Positions 35,871 through 44,041 of a stretch of 64,000 bases of DNA are shown one piece after another (the first letter of the stretch is position 1; each line of letters opens with the position of its first letter). Location of the stretch: positions 1,674,001 through 1,738,000 of the forward strand of contig NZ_CP023275.1 of assembly GCF_002309535.1 (NCBI RefSeq), read 5' to 3'. This DNA comes from Sulfurospirillum diekertiae. Its GTDB lineage: Bacteria; Campylobacterota; Campylobacteria; Campylobacterales; Sulfurospirillaceae. The position numbers and the translations under genes are program-made. Below the pieces are notes generated by a model. That model worked only from the letters and a program-made list of their open reading frames with translations, was not told the DNA's origin and ran no database searches.

Positions 35871-37199
35871 TCAAAATTCATCAAAAAGTGAATCGCTCTT
35901 GACCTCTTCTATTTTTAAAATATCTGATTTTTGATAGAACTCCCCTACTTTGGGTGAAACTTGCACACACCGTGTCAAATGCTCATAAAAACGTTGATAA
36001 CCATAGTCCAACAAAAGCTGTTTAGGATAACGCGCTCTTGAAATCGCTACGTAAAACTGGCTTTTTTCAAAGATATTGTTGATGTTGCAGACCAGTGAGT
36101 CAATGCTCATGCCTTGGCTTTTATGAATCGTGATGGCATACGCCAGTTTGAGGGGGAACTGCTCGATGGAAACCAGTGGCTTTTCTTTAACTTCACCCTC
36201 CATCACCACATTTTCATGCAGCGTATACTCTTGACGCTCCACTTTAATGAGCTCTCCTGCTTTTTCCACAATAACCTCATTTTCATCAATCGCTTTGATG
36301 ATTCCCCGCTCGCCATTGTAGTATTTACCCCATTTATTGGTGCAAAAAAGCACCTTAGCTCCGACTTTCAACGTCAAATCCACAGGAATGGGAAGCGCGT
36401 TTTTCCACCCCTCAATTTTATTTACATGTAAAGACTGTTCATGCACTTTTTCTTTGGCTTTAAGCACGATCGCCTCACTCTCAATCTGTGCCAATTTTTG
36501 AATGTTCAGCATCTCTGCTTCTTTGTTTCTGCCAAACAAAACGGTCGGGTCATCGTCCCACACACCGACATTAGCACGCAACGCTTCAAGGTACTCCACT
36601 GTTTCATTGTCAAGAATGCCTCGCCTGATTTTGCCAAGGTGTGCGAAAAAAAGCGCATCGTGTGTCCGTTTGGTGATGGTGAGTTCCACCACCACCGGTT
36701 CAAATGCATTCCAGGAACTGCTTTCAAACGCGTACTCAAAACCACTCCATAGGCTGTTCTCTTTGCCTTTGGAAACAGGTGGTAGTTGGAAAAAATCGCC
36801 AACAAACAAAACACTTCCCTCAAAATTGGCATTACGAAGACGGTAATAGATCATATCAAGCAGATCAGCCGAAACCATGCTGATCTCGTCAATGACCAAA
36901 AGATCGCACCTCGTGAGCACTTTTTTAATTTCAACGAGTCTTGCTTTGGAGTAACGGTCGTGGCGGGTGAGCTCATCAAGATGGTTACAGATGCCAAAGG
37001 CAAAAAAACTGTGCAAGGTTTGACCACCGACATTGACCGCACTCACGCCTGTGCTACCTAAAACAACGACTTGTTTGCCTACTTTTCGTAGTTCCGTAAC
37101 GATTTCACCCACCAGATAGCTTTTGCCAACTCCTGCACCACCCGTGAGAAGGACATTGTCTTTTTTTAAGATATCGATGAGTTTTTGTGCTAAGTTCAA
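35871..37199 (-). CDS. Pif1/RecD2-like superfamily 1B helicase
   Basis: A 442-residue 5'-3' DNA helicase of the Pif1 group. Walker A is LTGGAGVGKSYL near residue 20, motif II is LLVIDEISMV near 108, motif III is FVGDFFQLPPV, and the C-terminal 2B region has the UvrD-C-like AITIHKSQGMSIDSL near 370. The order and length fit bacterial Pif1 proteins. Roles could include G-quadruplex or R-loop removal. It is divergent from the peptidoglycan hydrolase gene. Confidence 0.9.
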   Translation of the reverse strand: MNLAQKLIDILKKDNVLLTGGAGVGKSYLVGEIVTELRKVGKQVVVLGSTGVSAVNVGGQTLHSFFAFGICNHLDELTRHDRYSKARLVEIKKVLTRCDLLVIDEISMVSADLLDMIYYRLRNANFEGSVLFVGDFFQLPPVSKGKENSLWSGFEYAFESSSWNAFEPVVVELTITKRTHDALFFAHLGKIRRGILDNETVEYLEALRANVGVWDDDPTVLFGRNKEAEMLNIQKLAQIESEAIVLKAKEKVHEQSLHVNKIEGWKNALPIPVDLTLKVGAKVLFCTNKWGKYYNGERGIIKAIDENEVIVEKAGELIKVERQEYTLHENVVMEGEVKEKPLVSIEQFPLKLAYAITIHKSQGMSIDSLVCNINNIFEKSQFYVAISRARYPKQLLLDYGYQRFYEHLTRCVQVSPKVGEFYQKSDILKIEEVKSDSLFDEF

Positions 37200-37223
37200 A
37201 GAGGCTTCCTAAGTTGTTTTTGG

Positions 37224-37229
37224 TATTAT
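37224..37229 (+). promoter_or_regulatory. Extended -10 candidate for the hydrolase lipoprotein gene
   Basis: TGGTATTAT, an extended -10 with TATTAT at 37224-37229, lies 30 bases before the ATG in the 59-base divergent gap. There is no clear -35. Confidence 0.4.
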
Positions 37230-37258
37230 AGCACTTACAAAAGGAAGGACTTAAAACG

Positions 37259-39265
37259 ATGTCACTACGAAATATGTTTCTTTTTATCTGTATACTTTTT
37301 CTCTTAGGCGGTTGTGCCACAAAAGAACCCACAGTCGGAACATTTGTCGAGCAAAAGAGCACTTCCAAAGCAATGCTCCTCTATCCACAAAATGTAGACT
37401 TTTTGGCGCAAAACATTACGCCTCAAAAGGTTGCACAAGACGATTTTACCTACCGTTACTATTCTCCGTGGTTTAAAATGCACGTGAGCCATGATAAAGA
37501 AGATGCGCTCTGGGCCAATCGGTCATATGGACTAAAAAATCGCTATTACGGTGAAAATTTACAGCTCATCGATGGCGCTGAGATCGATGCGATCATCAAT
37601 GCAACCAACACAGAAGCGTACGGAAGCATCAACGCCCATGCGATCATGATTCAAAATGCGCAAATGCGCAACCTCCCCACCGAAAAACCTTTTTTCAAAA
37701 AAACAACCTTACCGGGTGAAGGGTATCCGTTTGATTATTTGCAAACATCACGTATTCACGTCGTAGAGCCTATTATCATCTCTCATTACAGCAAGGACGG
37801 AGCTTGGGCGTTTGTGGAGAGCTCTTTTGCTTCAGGTTGGCTTCCTGTGGAAAGTTTTGTACTGGTCGATGCCAAAGAGCGTACTGAGTTTTTGAGCGCC
37901 AAAAAAATTGCCATTGTGAAAGACAATGTACCCCTTTACAATGCACAACAACGTTTTATTACCTACACCAAAGTGGGTGCCATTTTGCCCATTATCAGTG
38001 AAGATGACACCTCTTTTCATGCTTACATGTACACACGCGATGCCGCGTTTAACGCTCAAAAATTAGAACTTTATGTTCCTAAAAGTTTCGCACAACCTGT
38101 ACCGATCGACTTTAGCAAAGAGAGCATCAGCAAAATTGGAGATCAACTCTTGGGTGAAAAATACGGCTGGGGTGGCTACCTCGACAATCGAGACTGTTCT
38201 GCCATGACACGAGACTTCCTCTCCCCATTTGGCATTTGGATTCCTAGAAACTCGGCGGCGCAAAAGAGTTTTGGCGAGTATGTGTCACTCAAAGATTTAA
38301 CCCCCAAGGAGAAAGAAGCGATGATTTTGAAAAATGGCATAGCCTTTTTAAGCCTCATTTACCTCAAAGGTCACATTATGCTCTATGCAGGCGAATTTGA
38401 AGGCAAAGCGCTTGTGATGCAAAATATCTGGGGTGTGAGAACAATGGAAGATGGTAAAGAGGGTCGCAATGTGATCGGCAAAGCGATCATCTCAGACCTC
38501 TATGTGGGAGCCAATCAAGAAAATGTGCCTGAAAAAGGGCTGCTTATCAACCGCGTTGAGGGCATTATGGTCAAACCCGCCAATCCAAAAAGCAACAACC
38601 TTGTTTCCAAATACCCTAGTGTTAAAACGATCAAAGACAACACCGTCTTTTTTATGGATGGAAGCTCACTGCCTTATGATGACAAAAAAGTAAAAACATT
38701 TGATCAATTACTTGACAATGCAGATATCGAAGATATGTTTAACCAAAAATACCCCGCCTTTGCACCCATTACCGACCCTGCTCTCAATGATGACCCAGGA
38801 CGTTTTCGCAATGATGCGTTTTTGAAAAAACTCTATGGATCAAGTAAAAGTGAGATCGAAAAAAATCTCACAACGATCAACTGGCTTCCAAACCATGGAA
38901 ACACAAAACTAAGATTTAACAAAAATGAAAATGCGGCCGCGCAACTGCAAAAAGTCTCCGATGAACTCGATAAGTTGCCTGAAGAGTATATGAAATACCT
39001 CAAAAAAGTCGATGGAACCTACTTCTTTCGCAAAATTGCCAAAACCGAACGTTTAAGTGCCCACAGCTACGGCATCGCTATCGACTTAGACACGCACTAT
39101 TCACGCTACTGGCAGTGGGACAAAACGCACACTTTTCACAATGAATTTCCTAAAGAGATCATCGACATTTTTGAAAAACACGGCTTTGTCTGGGGTGGCA
39201 GATGGTATCACTACGACACCATGCACTTTGAGTATCGACCTGAGTTATTTGAGAGTATAGACTAA
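37259..39265 (+). CDS. Lipoprotein with SH3, NlpC/P60 and VanY-type (M15) hydrolase domains
   Basis: A 668-residue envelope protein joining two peptidoglycan hydrolases. The lipobox LLGGC gives Cys19. An NlpC/P60-associated N-domain and SH3-like region (about 60-280) precede the NlpC/P60 domain, with GWGGYLDNRDCSAMTRDFL (Cys near 312) and GHIMLYAG (His near 370). The C-terminal domain is an M15 D,D- or L,D-carboxypeptidase with SAHSYGIAIDLD near 600 and RWYHYDTMHFEYRPE, containing the expected zinc His and Asp residues. The two domains would cut different stem-peptide bonds. It is presumably anchored to a membrane and shapes the wall; cell-shape control is inference. Monocistronic, ending at a 22-nt palindrome. 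Confidence 0.88.
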   Translation: MSLRNMFLFICILFLLGGCATKEPTVGTFVEQKSTSKAMLLYPQNVDFLAQNITPQKVAQDDFTYRYYSPWFKMHVSHDKEDALWANRSYGLKNRYYGENLQLIDGAEIDAIINATNTEAYGSINAHAIMIQNAQMRNLPTEKPFFKKTTLPGEGYPFDYLQTSRIHVVEPIIISHYSKDGAWAFVESSFASGWLPVESFVLVDAKERTEFLSAKKIAIVKDNVPLYNAQQRFITYTKVGAILPIISEDDTSFHAYMYTRDAAFNAQKLELYVPKSFAQPVPIDFSKESISKIGDQLLGEKYGWGGYLDNRDCSAMTRDFLSPFGIWIPRNSAAQKSFGEYVSLKDLTPKEKEAMILKNGIAFLSLIYLKGHIMLYAGEFEGKALVMQNIWGVRTMEDGKEGRNVIGKAIISDLYVGANQENVPEKGLLINRVEGIMVKPANPKSNNLVSKYPSVKTIKDNTVFFMDGSSLPYDDKKVKTFDQLLDNADIEDMFNQKYPAFAPITDPALNDDPGRFRNDAFLKKLYGSSKSEIEKNLTTINWLPNHGNTKLRFNKNENAAAQLQKVSDELDKLPEEYMKYLKKVDGTYFFRKIAKTERLSAHSYGIAIDLDTHYSRYWQWDKTHTFHNEFPKEIIDIFEKHGFVWGGRWYHYDTMHFEYRPELFESID

Positions 39266-39267
39266 AT

Positions 39268-39289
39268 AGAGCTTTACATGTAAAGCTCT
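39268..39289. terminator. 22-nt perfect palindrome between convergent genes
   Basis: AGAGCTTTACATGTAAAGCT plus two further bases forms a perfect 22-nt palindrome around the TTTACATGTAAA core (39274-39283). It starts three bases after the hydrolase stop codon and reaches the first base of the stop of the convergent DUF1737 gene. It is a compact bidirectional terminator or cruciform candidate. Confidence 0.55.
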
Positions 39290-39477
39290 TATTTCGTAAA
39301 CCCGCACGCCTTCACATCTTTATCATCTTCTTTCACAATCGCTTGCGCCGCGATTACACTCTGTCCATTAAACGTCACCGCTGGATTTCCGTGTAACTTC
39401 CAACCGTTATTTAAAAACTCCGTAATCCTCGCACAAAAGGTCGAATCATCAGGTCCTGTGATCAGTTTGTATTGCAT
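39289..39477 (-). CDS. DUF1737 small protein
   Basis: A 62-residue soluble protein that matches the DUF1737 pattern through almost all its length: MQYKLITGPDDSTFCARI, then FLNNGWKLHGNPAVTFNG and AQAIVKED. Its function is unknown. The start has AAAGGAG upstream. A TTTACATGTAAA copy (39497) lies 20 bases ahead. Confidence 0.8.
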   Translation of the reverse strand: MQYKLITGPDDSTFCARITEFLNNGWKLHGNPAVTFNGQSVIAAQAIVKEDDKDVKACGFTK

Positions 39478-39686
39478 TTTTACTCCTTTGAAATGTTTAC
39501 ATGTAAAGTTATTTTAGTCTGTTTCACTTAAAAGATTGGTGATGAATCTGACCATATTTTGCTTTTCATTTTGAATTTGCCTTTTTACATGTAAACATTT
39601 TTTCAATTTCCTAGATGTAGATCAAGGTTTTTTTGTTTTAAATGAGATAAAATGACTCCCATATAAAAAGATTTGAAAGGACTCAC
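39478..39686. other. Intergenic region with two palindromes and the tpx promoter
   Basis: This 209-base gap holds two TTTACATGTAAA copies (39497, 39585) 88 bases apart. A probable -10, TAAAAT at 39648-39653 in the context GATAAAATG, lies after a T-rich tract about 33 bases before the tpx ATG. AAAGGA precedes tpx. No ORF or tRNA is visible. Confidence 0.5.
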
Positions 39687-40247
39687 ATGGCATTTACCGC
39701 AAAAATAGACAAAACAGCCCTCAACGGTGCACCCGTAAAACTGGAAGGCAACTTTCAAGAGGTTGGGAACTATGCACCGCTTGTTAAGGTGATTACTCCT
39801 GATTTGCAGGAAAAAACCATCGGTGGTGAGAGCAATAAAGCACAACTCATTATCGTTGTACCTTCTTTAGATACGCCTGTGTGCGACGCAGAAGCAAGAC
39901 ATTTTAACCAAGAAGTGGCTAAGCATGAAAATATCGACACGACCATTGTCTCAATGGACTTACCTTTCGCGGCGGCAAAATTTTGTAACGTGGCAGGCAT
40001 TGAAAATCTAAGTGTGGGAAGCGATTTTAGAGAAAAAGCGTTTGCTAAAGCTTATGGTATTTTAATCAAAGATGGCGCTTTGCAAGGACTATGCGCTAGA
40101 GCGCTTTTTGTGATCAGCAAAGATGGTAAGATTGTTTACAAACAGGTGGTTCCTGAGATTACCGAAGAGCCTAATTATGACGAAGCGCTGAATGCCGCTA
40201 TCGATGCAGCCAACAGGGGGGCTAGTTGTTGTGGTTTTTGTCAGTAG
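39687..40247 (+). CDS. tpx: Thiol peroxidase Tpx with extra cysteine tail
   Basis: An atypical two-Cys peroxiredoxin that reduces peroxides with thioredoxin. The 186 residues hold the peroxidatic Cys66 in PSLDTPVCDAEARHF and the resolving Cys100 in MDLPFAAAKFC, with LCARALFVISKDG before the last strands. The protein is longer than E. coli Tpx (168) because of a C-terminal tail GASCCGFCQ with three Cys (181, 182, 185). The tail is encoded over the ribosome binding site of nnrS (a run of six G at 40216-40221). The tail might bind metal or act as an extra thiol. Confidence 0.93.
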   Translation: MAFTAKIDKTALNGAPVKLEGNFQEVGNYAPLVKVITPDLQEKTIGGESNKAQLIIVVPSLDTPVCDAEARHFNQEVAKHENIDTTIVSMDLPFAAAKFCNVAGIENLSVGSDFREKAFAKAYGILIKDGALQGLCARALFVISKDGKIVYKQVVPEITEEPNYDEALNAAIDAANRGASCCGFCQ

Positions 40248-41430
40248 TTTAACCCCACCAGAGCCTGTTAAAACAACGGCTCTTCAAAACCTAGCCGCTC
40301 AGCCACACCGCATCTTTTTCTTTGCGGGCGTAGTGCAAAGCGTGCTTTTTGTTGCACTTATAGGTCTACAATACGCAGGACTTGTAAGTTTACATGTAAG
40401 CGTTGGACTTTACCATGCTTACGCTATGACGTTCATCGTCTTTACGCAATTTTTTGCAGGCTTTTTGCTCACAACCTTTCCGCGCTACCTTTCACGCCCA
40501 TCGGCATCACCTAAAGCGTATCTGCCAATCGTATGGCTGATCAATGGCGGTGGACTTTTGTTTATGGCTCTCTCGTTTGTCTCAGCGATGGCGTTAGTCG
40601 TTTCAATGCTGATGATCTTGGCAGGTTATGTGAAACTCTGTTTGCTTTTGCTTGACTTTCAAACCAAAAGTACGGTCACCAATAAATCCGATACCACATG
40701 GATGCTCAGAGCTTTTGCACTGGGTCTTGTGGGGCAACTACTCTTCATCGCTGATCCGTTTCTATCGACTTATGCGTTGGCACTCGGGGTGAGTTTTTAT
40801 CTCTACCTTTTTTTCATCGTTCTCATCGTCTCTCAAAAGATGATGCCGTTTTTTGCTGCCAATACGATTCTAGGCTATTCGATGAATAAAAGCAAACACT
40901 TTTTGCTCTTCGTTTTTGTAGCACTTATCCTCAAAGTGATTTTAGAAGCCTTAAGCATCAACGCTTTTGTGGCAGACAGTGCGCTTTTTGGCATCATCAC
41001 GTATGAACTTTTAAAATGGCGTCTGCCGTTTCGCAAATCCCCTGCCATTTTATGGGTACTTTTCCTCTCCATTTGGTGGGTTCCTGTAGGTTTTGGGCTT
41101 TTTGTGGTGCAAGACTTTAGTGCATTGGTTGGGCATGCAATTTACTTGGAAAAGTCACCTCTTCATGCTTTGGCGCTCGGTTATTTTACAACCGTTCTTG
41201 TGGGCTTTGGAACCAGAGTCATTCTTGGACATTCGGGGCGAACACCCAAAGCCGATATGTATGCCGTGACACTCTTTGGACTCATTCAAGCAATGGCGCT
41301 CATTCGTATCATCGCAGGTATTTTTCCACAGTTTGGATACTTGCATGCAGTACTTACCGTGGCAGTTTTATGGATTGTTATCTTTGGGTTATGGTCGAAG
41401 CGGTATATTGGAATTTTATTTGAGAAGTAA
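40231..41430 (+). CDS. nnrS: NnrS family heme/copper membrane protein
   Basis: A 399-residue polytopic protein with about 12 membrane segments, of the NnrS family linked to protection against nitric oxide. Family features are PHRIFFFAGVVQSVLF near the start, ARPLLTTFPRYL-like FLLTTFPRYLSRPS, and HALALGYFTTVLVGFGTRVILGHSG near the C-terminus with conserved His. The start is put at GTG 40231 because the G-rich ribosome site (40215-40221) is nine bases ahead; a longer frame from ATG 40192 lies inside tpx and adds residues unlike the family. It overlaps tpx by 17 bases, so the two are probably coupled. Confidence 0.88.
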   Translation: MVFVSSLTPPEPVKTTALQNLAAQPHRIFFFAGVVQSVLFVALIGLQYAGLVSLHVSVGLYHAYAMTFIVFTQFFAGFLLTTFPRYLSRPSASPKAYLPIVWLINGGGLLFMALSFVSAMALVVSMLMILAGYVKLCLLLLDFQTKSTVTNKSDTTWMLRAFALGLVGQLLFIADPFLSTYALALGVSFYLYLFFIVLIVSQKMMPFFAANTILGYSMNKSKHFLLFVFVALILKVILEALSINAFVADSALFGIITYELLKWRLPFRKSPAILWVLFLSIWWVPVGFGLFVVQDFSALVGHAIYLEKSPLHALALGYFTTVLVGFGTRVILGHSGRTPKADMYAVTLFGLIQAMALIRIIAGIFPQFGYLHAVLTVAVLWIVIFGLWSKRYIGILFEK

Positions 41431-41436
41431 CGCAGA

Positions 41437-41464
41437 ATATGAGCCGTTTGAAGACGGCTCATAT
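41437..41464. terminator. Bidirectional terminator between nnrS and copZ
   Basis: A perfect 11-bp stem (41437-41447 with 41454-41464) with the six-base loop TTGAAG. It is followed at once by a TTTACATGTAAA copy (41467-41476) ahead of the copZ stop. It separates the convergent nnrS and copZ genes. Confidence 0.75.
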
Positions 41465-41478
41465 CTTTACATGTAAAA

Positions 41479-41685
41479 CTAAGATACCACTTCAAACCCT
41501 GCATCATCAATCGCTTTTTCAAAGACACTGATCTCAATCGGCGCATCATACTCGATGATCGTTTTGCCGCTTGCAAGATCAACATTAACGCTTTTAACCC
41601 CTCGAATTCCCTCTAAAACACCTTTGACGCTTTTAACGCATCCTCCACAACTCATTCCTTTAACCACTAATGTGATGGTTGCCAT
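41479..41685 (-). CDS. copZ: Heavy-metal-associated copper chaperone
   Basis: A 68-residue HMA-domain protein with the metal site GMSCGGC (Cys13, Cys16). It would carry Cu(I) to the P-type ATPase encoded upstream in the same direction. The 102-base gap to that gene holds an 8-bp stem (41737-41744 with 41762-41769), which could adjust expression or RNA stability between the two. Confidence 0.93.
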   Translation of the reverse strand: MATITLVVKGMSCGGCVKSVKGVLEGIRGVKSVNVDLASGKTIIEYDAPIEISVFEKAIDDAGFEVVS

Positions 41686-41787
41686 TGTTTATCCTTTAGT
41701 ATAATTTTTATTTTTATAACGTCACTTAGCAAAGCCAAAGAGGCTACGCTAGCTAAAGCTTGCCTCTTTCGAGGCAGAAATATAATT

Positions 41788-43947
41788 TTATTTCATTTTC
41801 CAACGTCGTAACAGCAGTGAATTACTCACGACTGAAACCGAACTCATCGCCATTGCACCACCTGCAACAATCGGATTTAACATACCTAAAAAGGCAAGTG
41901 GAATAGCAAGAGTATTATACACAAAAGCTAAAAAGAGGTTCTGCTTAATTTTTGACATTGTAGCACGTGAAAGCGCAATCGCATTGACCACCATCAGTGG
42001 ATCGTTGGCAATTAAGATCAAATCCGCACTCTCCACGGCAATATCCGAACCATTGGACATCGCTATTGCGACATCAGCAACTGCAAGGGCTGGTGCATCG
42101 TTGATGCCATCACCTACCATACAGACAAATTTGCCTTCACTTTTAAGCTTAGAGATTGCGTCCGCTTTGCCATTGGGTAGTACTTCGGCAAAAAAATGCT
42201 TGATACCAAGCTCATTGGCAACCTTTTGGGCACAACGTTCATTGTCGCCTGTCAGCATATAGACTTCAATACCATCGTTTTGAAGCTTTTCTATCGCTAC
42301 TTTGGCACTCTCACGAATCGTATCTGCCAATGCAATATAGCCGATGATCGTCTCTTTGGTCGCAAGAGCTACGATACTGTTTCCCTCTTCCAAAAAGGCT
42401 TGCGCGAGCGTTGAAGGTTGCAGTGAAGTCAACTGAGCGATAAAAGAAGGCGAGCCTGCAAAGTAAACCACGCCATCAATCTCACCTGAGACACCTAGTC
42501 CTGAATAGTTCTGAAACGCTTGAACACTCAGTTTTAGATTTTGAGGGGCAGAAGCAATAATCGCTTTGGCTAACGGGTGTTTTGAGCCCTCTTCCAAAGC
42601 CGCAGCAAGCGCTAAAAATTGCTCTTTCGTAAGTGTGCTTTCTATTAAAATATCGACCACTTGGGGATTGGCATAGGTCAACGTTCCCGTTTTATCAAAC
42701 ACAACAGCGTTAATTTTGCCCACATTTTCAAGCACTTCCGCATTTTTGATGAGAATACCCTCACTTGCTCCTCGCCCAACGCCCACCATAATCGCCGTTG
42801 GAGTTGCAAGTCCAAGCGCACACGGACATGCGATGACAAGAACCGAGACAGCATTGATGATCGCCTCTTCAAAATTTCCTCCGATAAACCACCACGCACC
42901 AAAAGTAATGACTGCGATGCTCACCACAACAGGGACAAAAATGCCCGCAATCGTATCGGCAAGGCGTTGAATCGGCGCTTTAGAGCCTTGAGCCTCTTCG
43001 ATAAGACGCACAATAGAGGCTAAAAAGGTATCAGAACCTACTTTCGTGGCTTGGCATTTGAGCATCCCATCGCCGTTTTTGGTCGCTCCAACAATAACAT
43101 CACCCACGGATTTAAGCACAGGTAAACTTTCCCCCGTCATCATCGACTCATCGACCATACTATTGCCCTCAACGACAATGCCGTCTGTTGGAATACTCTC
43201 ACCTGCTTTCACCACAAAAATATCGTTTACATGTAAAGATTCTATGCTGATTTCTTCGAGCTTTCCATCACGTTCCACAAACGCTTTTTTAGGCTGTAAA
43301 TGAAGGAGTTTTGATATCGCAAATCCTGTTTTGGCTTTGGCTCTCACTTCCAAAAGTTTGCCTAAAAGTACCAGCGTTATCACTGAAACAGAGGCTTCAA
43401 AGTAAAGATGCAGTGGTAAGCTAAAAATCATGACACAAAGACTTAAAAAGTATGCGGCACTCGTACCTAAAACGACCAAAACGTCCATGTTAGCACTACC
43501 GCTTTTAAGGCTCTTGTACGCTCCAACATAAAATTTTCGTCCGCAGTAAAACTGCACGATGGTTGCAAGGGCTAATTGAAGCATGGTAGGAAGATGCACG
43601 TGTAGGTTAAAAAGCATCCCCACCATTTCAACTAAAAAAGGCAGTGTCAACAGTGCGGAGAGGCTAAATTCGCGTAAAAGCTTTTGGTAATCGTGTTCTT
43701 TGTCTAAACTTTTTTGCTCTTGATCGACCTTGGAAGACTCGGTAGCTCCAAAACCTGTTTTTTCGATGCTTTGGATAATTTCTGGAAGGTTTATATTGGG
43801 ATTGGAAGAACTGATAAACGCTTTTTCCGTAGCTAAGTTGACATTGGCACTGACACCTTCAAGCTTGCCGAGCACACGCTCGATGCGCGCTGAACATGCC
43901 GCACATGTCATGCCCTTGATGTCAAGCTCAAAATGTTTTTCAGACAT
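41788..43947 (-). CDS. copA: Copper-exporting P1B-type ATPase
   Basis: CopA pumps Cu(I) out of the cytoplasm. With the start at ATG 43947 it has 719 residues; the in-frame ATG nine codons earlier would put the AGGAGA ribosome site inside the gene. An N-terminal HMA domain has GMTCAAC (Cys15, Cys18). Eight membrane segments follow, with the metal-translocating CPC in [15 protein letters not shown], the phosphorylation site DKTGTLT, TGES in the actuator domain, and [10 protein letters not shown]. The C-terminal membrane region has the expected [24 protein letters not shown] copy (43227) is read Leu-His-Val-Asn. Confidence 0.95.
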   Translation of the reverse strand: MSEKHFELDIKGMTCAACSARIERVLGKLEGVSANVNLATEKAFISSSNPNINLPEIIQSIEKTGFGATESSKVDQEQKSLDKEHDYQKLLREFSLSALLTLPFLVEMVGMLFNLHVHLPTMLQLALATIVQFYCGRKFYVGAYKSLKSGSANMDVLVVLGTSAAYFLSLCVMIFSLPLHLYFEASVSVITLVLLGKLLEVRAKAKTGFAISKLLHLQPKKAFVERDGKLEEISIESLHVNDIFVVKAGESIPTDGIVVEGNSMVDESMMTGESLPVLKSVGDVIVGATKNGDGMLKCQATKVGSDTFLASIVRLIEEAQGSKAPIQRLADTIAGIFVPVVVSIAVITFGAWWFIGGNFEEAIINAVSVLVIACPCALGLATPTAIMVGVGRGASEGILIKNAEVLENVGKINAVVFDKTGTLTYANPQVVDILIESTLTKEQFLALAAALEEGSKHPLAKAIIASAPQNLKLSVQAFQNYSGLGVSGEIDGVVYFAGSPSFIAQLTSLQPSTLAQAFLEEGNSIVALATKETIIGYIALADTIRESAKVAIEKLQNDGIEVYMLTGDNERCAQKVANELGIKHFFAEVLPNGKADAISKLKSEGKFVCMVGDGINDAPALAVADVAIAMSNGSDIAVESADLILIANDPLMVVNAIALSRATMSKIKQNLFLAFVYNTLAIPLAFLGMLNPIVAGGAMAMSSVSVVSNSLLLRRWKMK

Positions 43948-44041
43948 TTTTTGTCTCCTATCTTTTTGTGACATTCTAACGCTTCATTACTTGCGTCAAG
44001 ATGAAACAAAAAATGTAGAAACATCTTTAGCATGTAAAGGG

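Noticed and set aside
38023..38032. TTACATGTAC, a near-copy of the iterated palindrome
   Set aside because: One mismatch breaks the symmetry. Other near-copies (20208, 44030, 58998) were also left out; only exact TTACATGTAA was counted.
40216..40221. G6 run in tpx/nnrS as a phase-variation tract
   Set aside because: It is short, sits in a working ribosome site, and both frames are intact.
43948..43974. Upstream ATG for copA
   Set aside because: The ribosome site AGGAGA lies between the two ATG codons, so the second is used.
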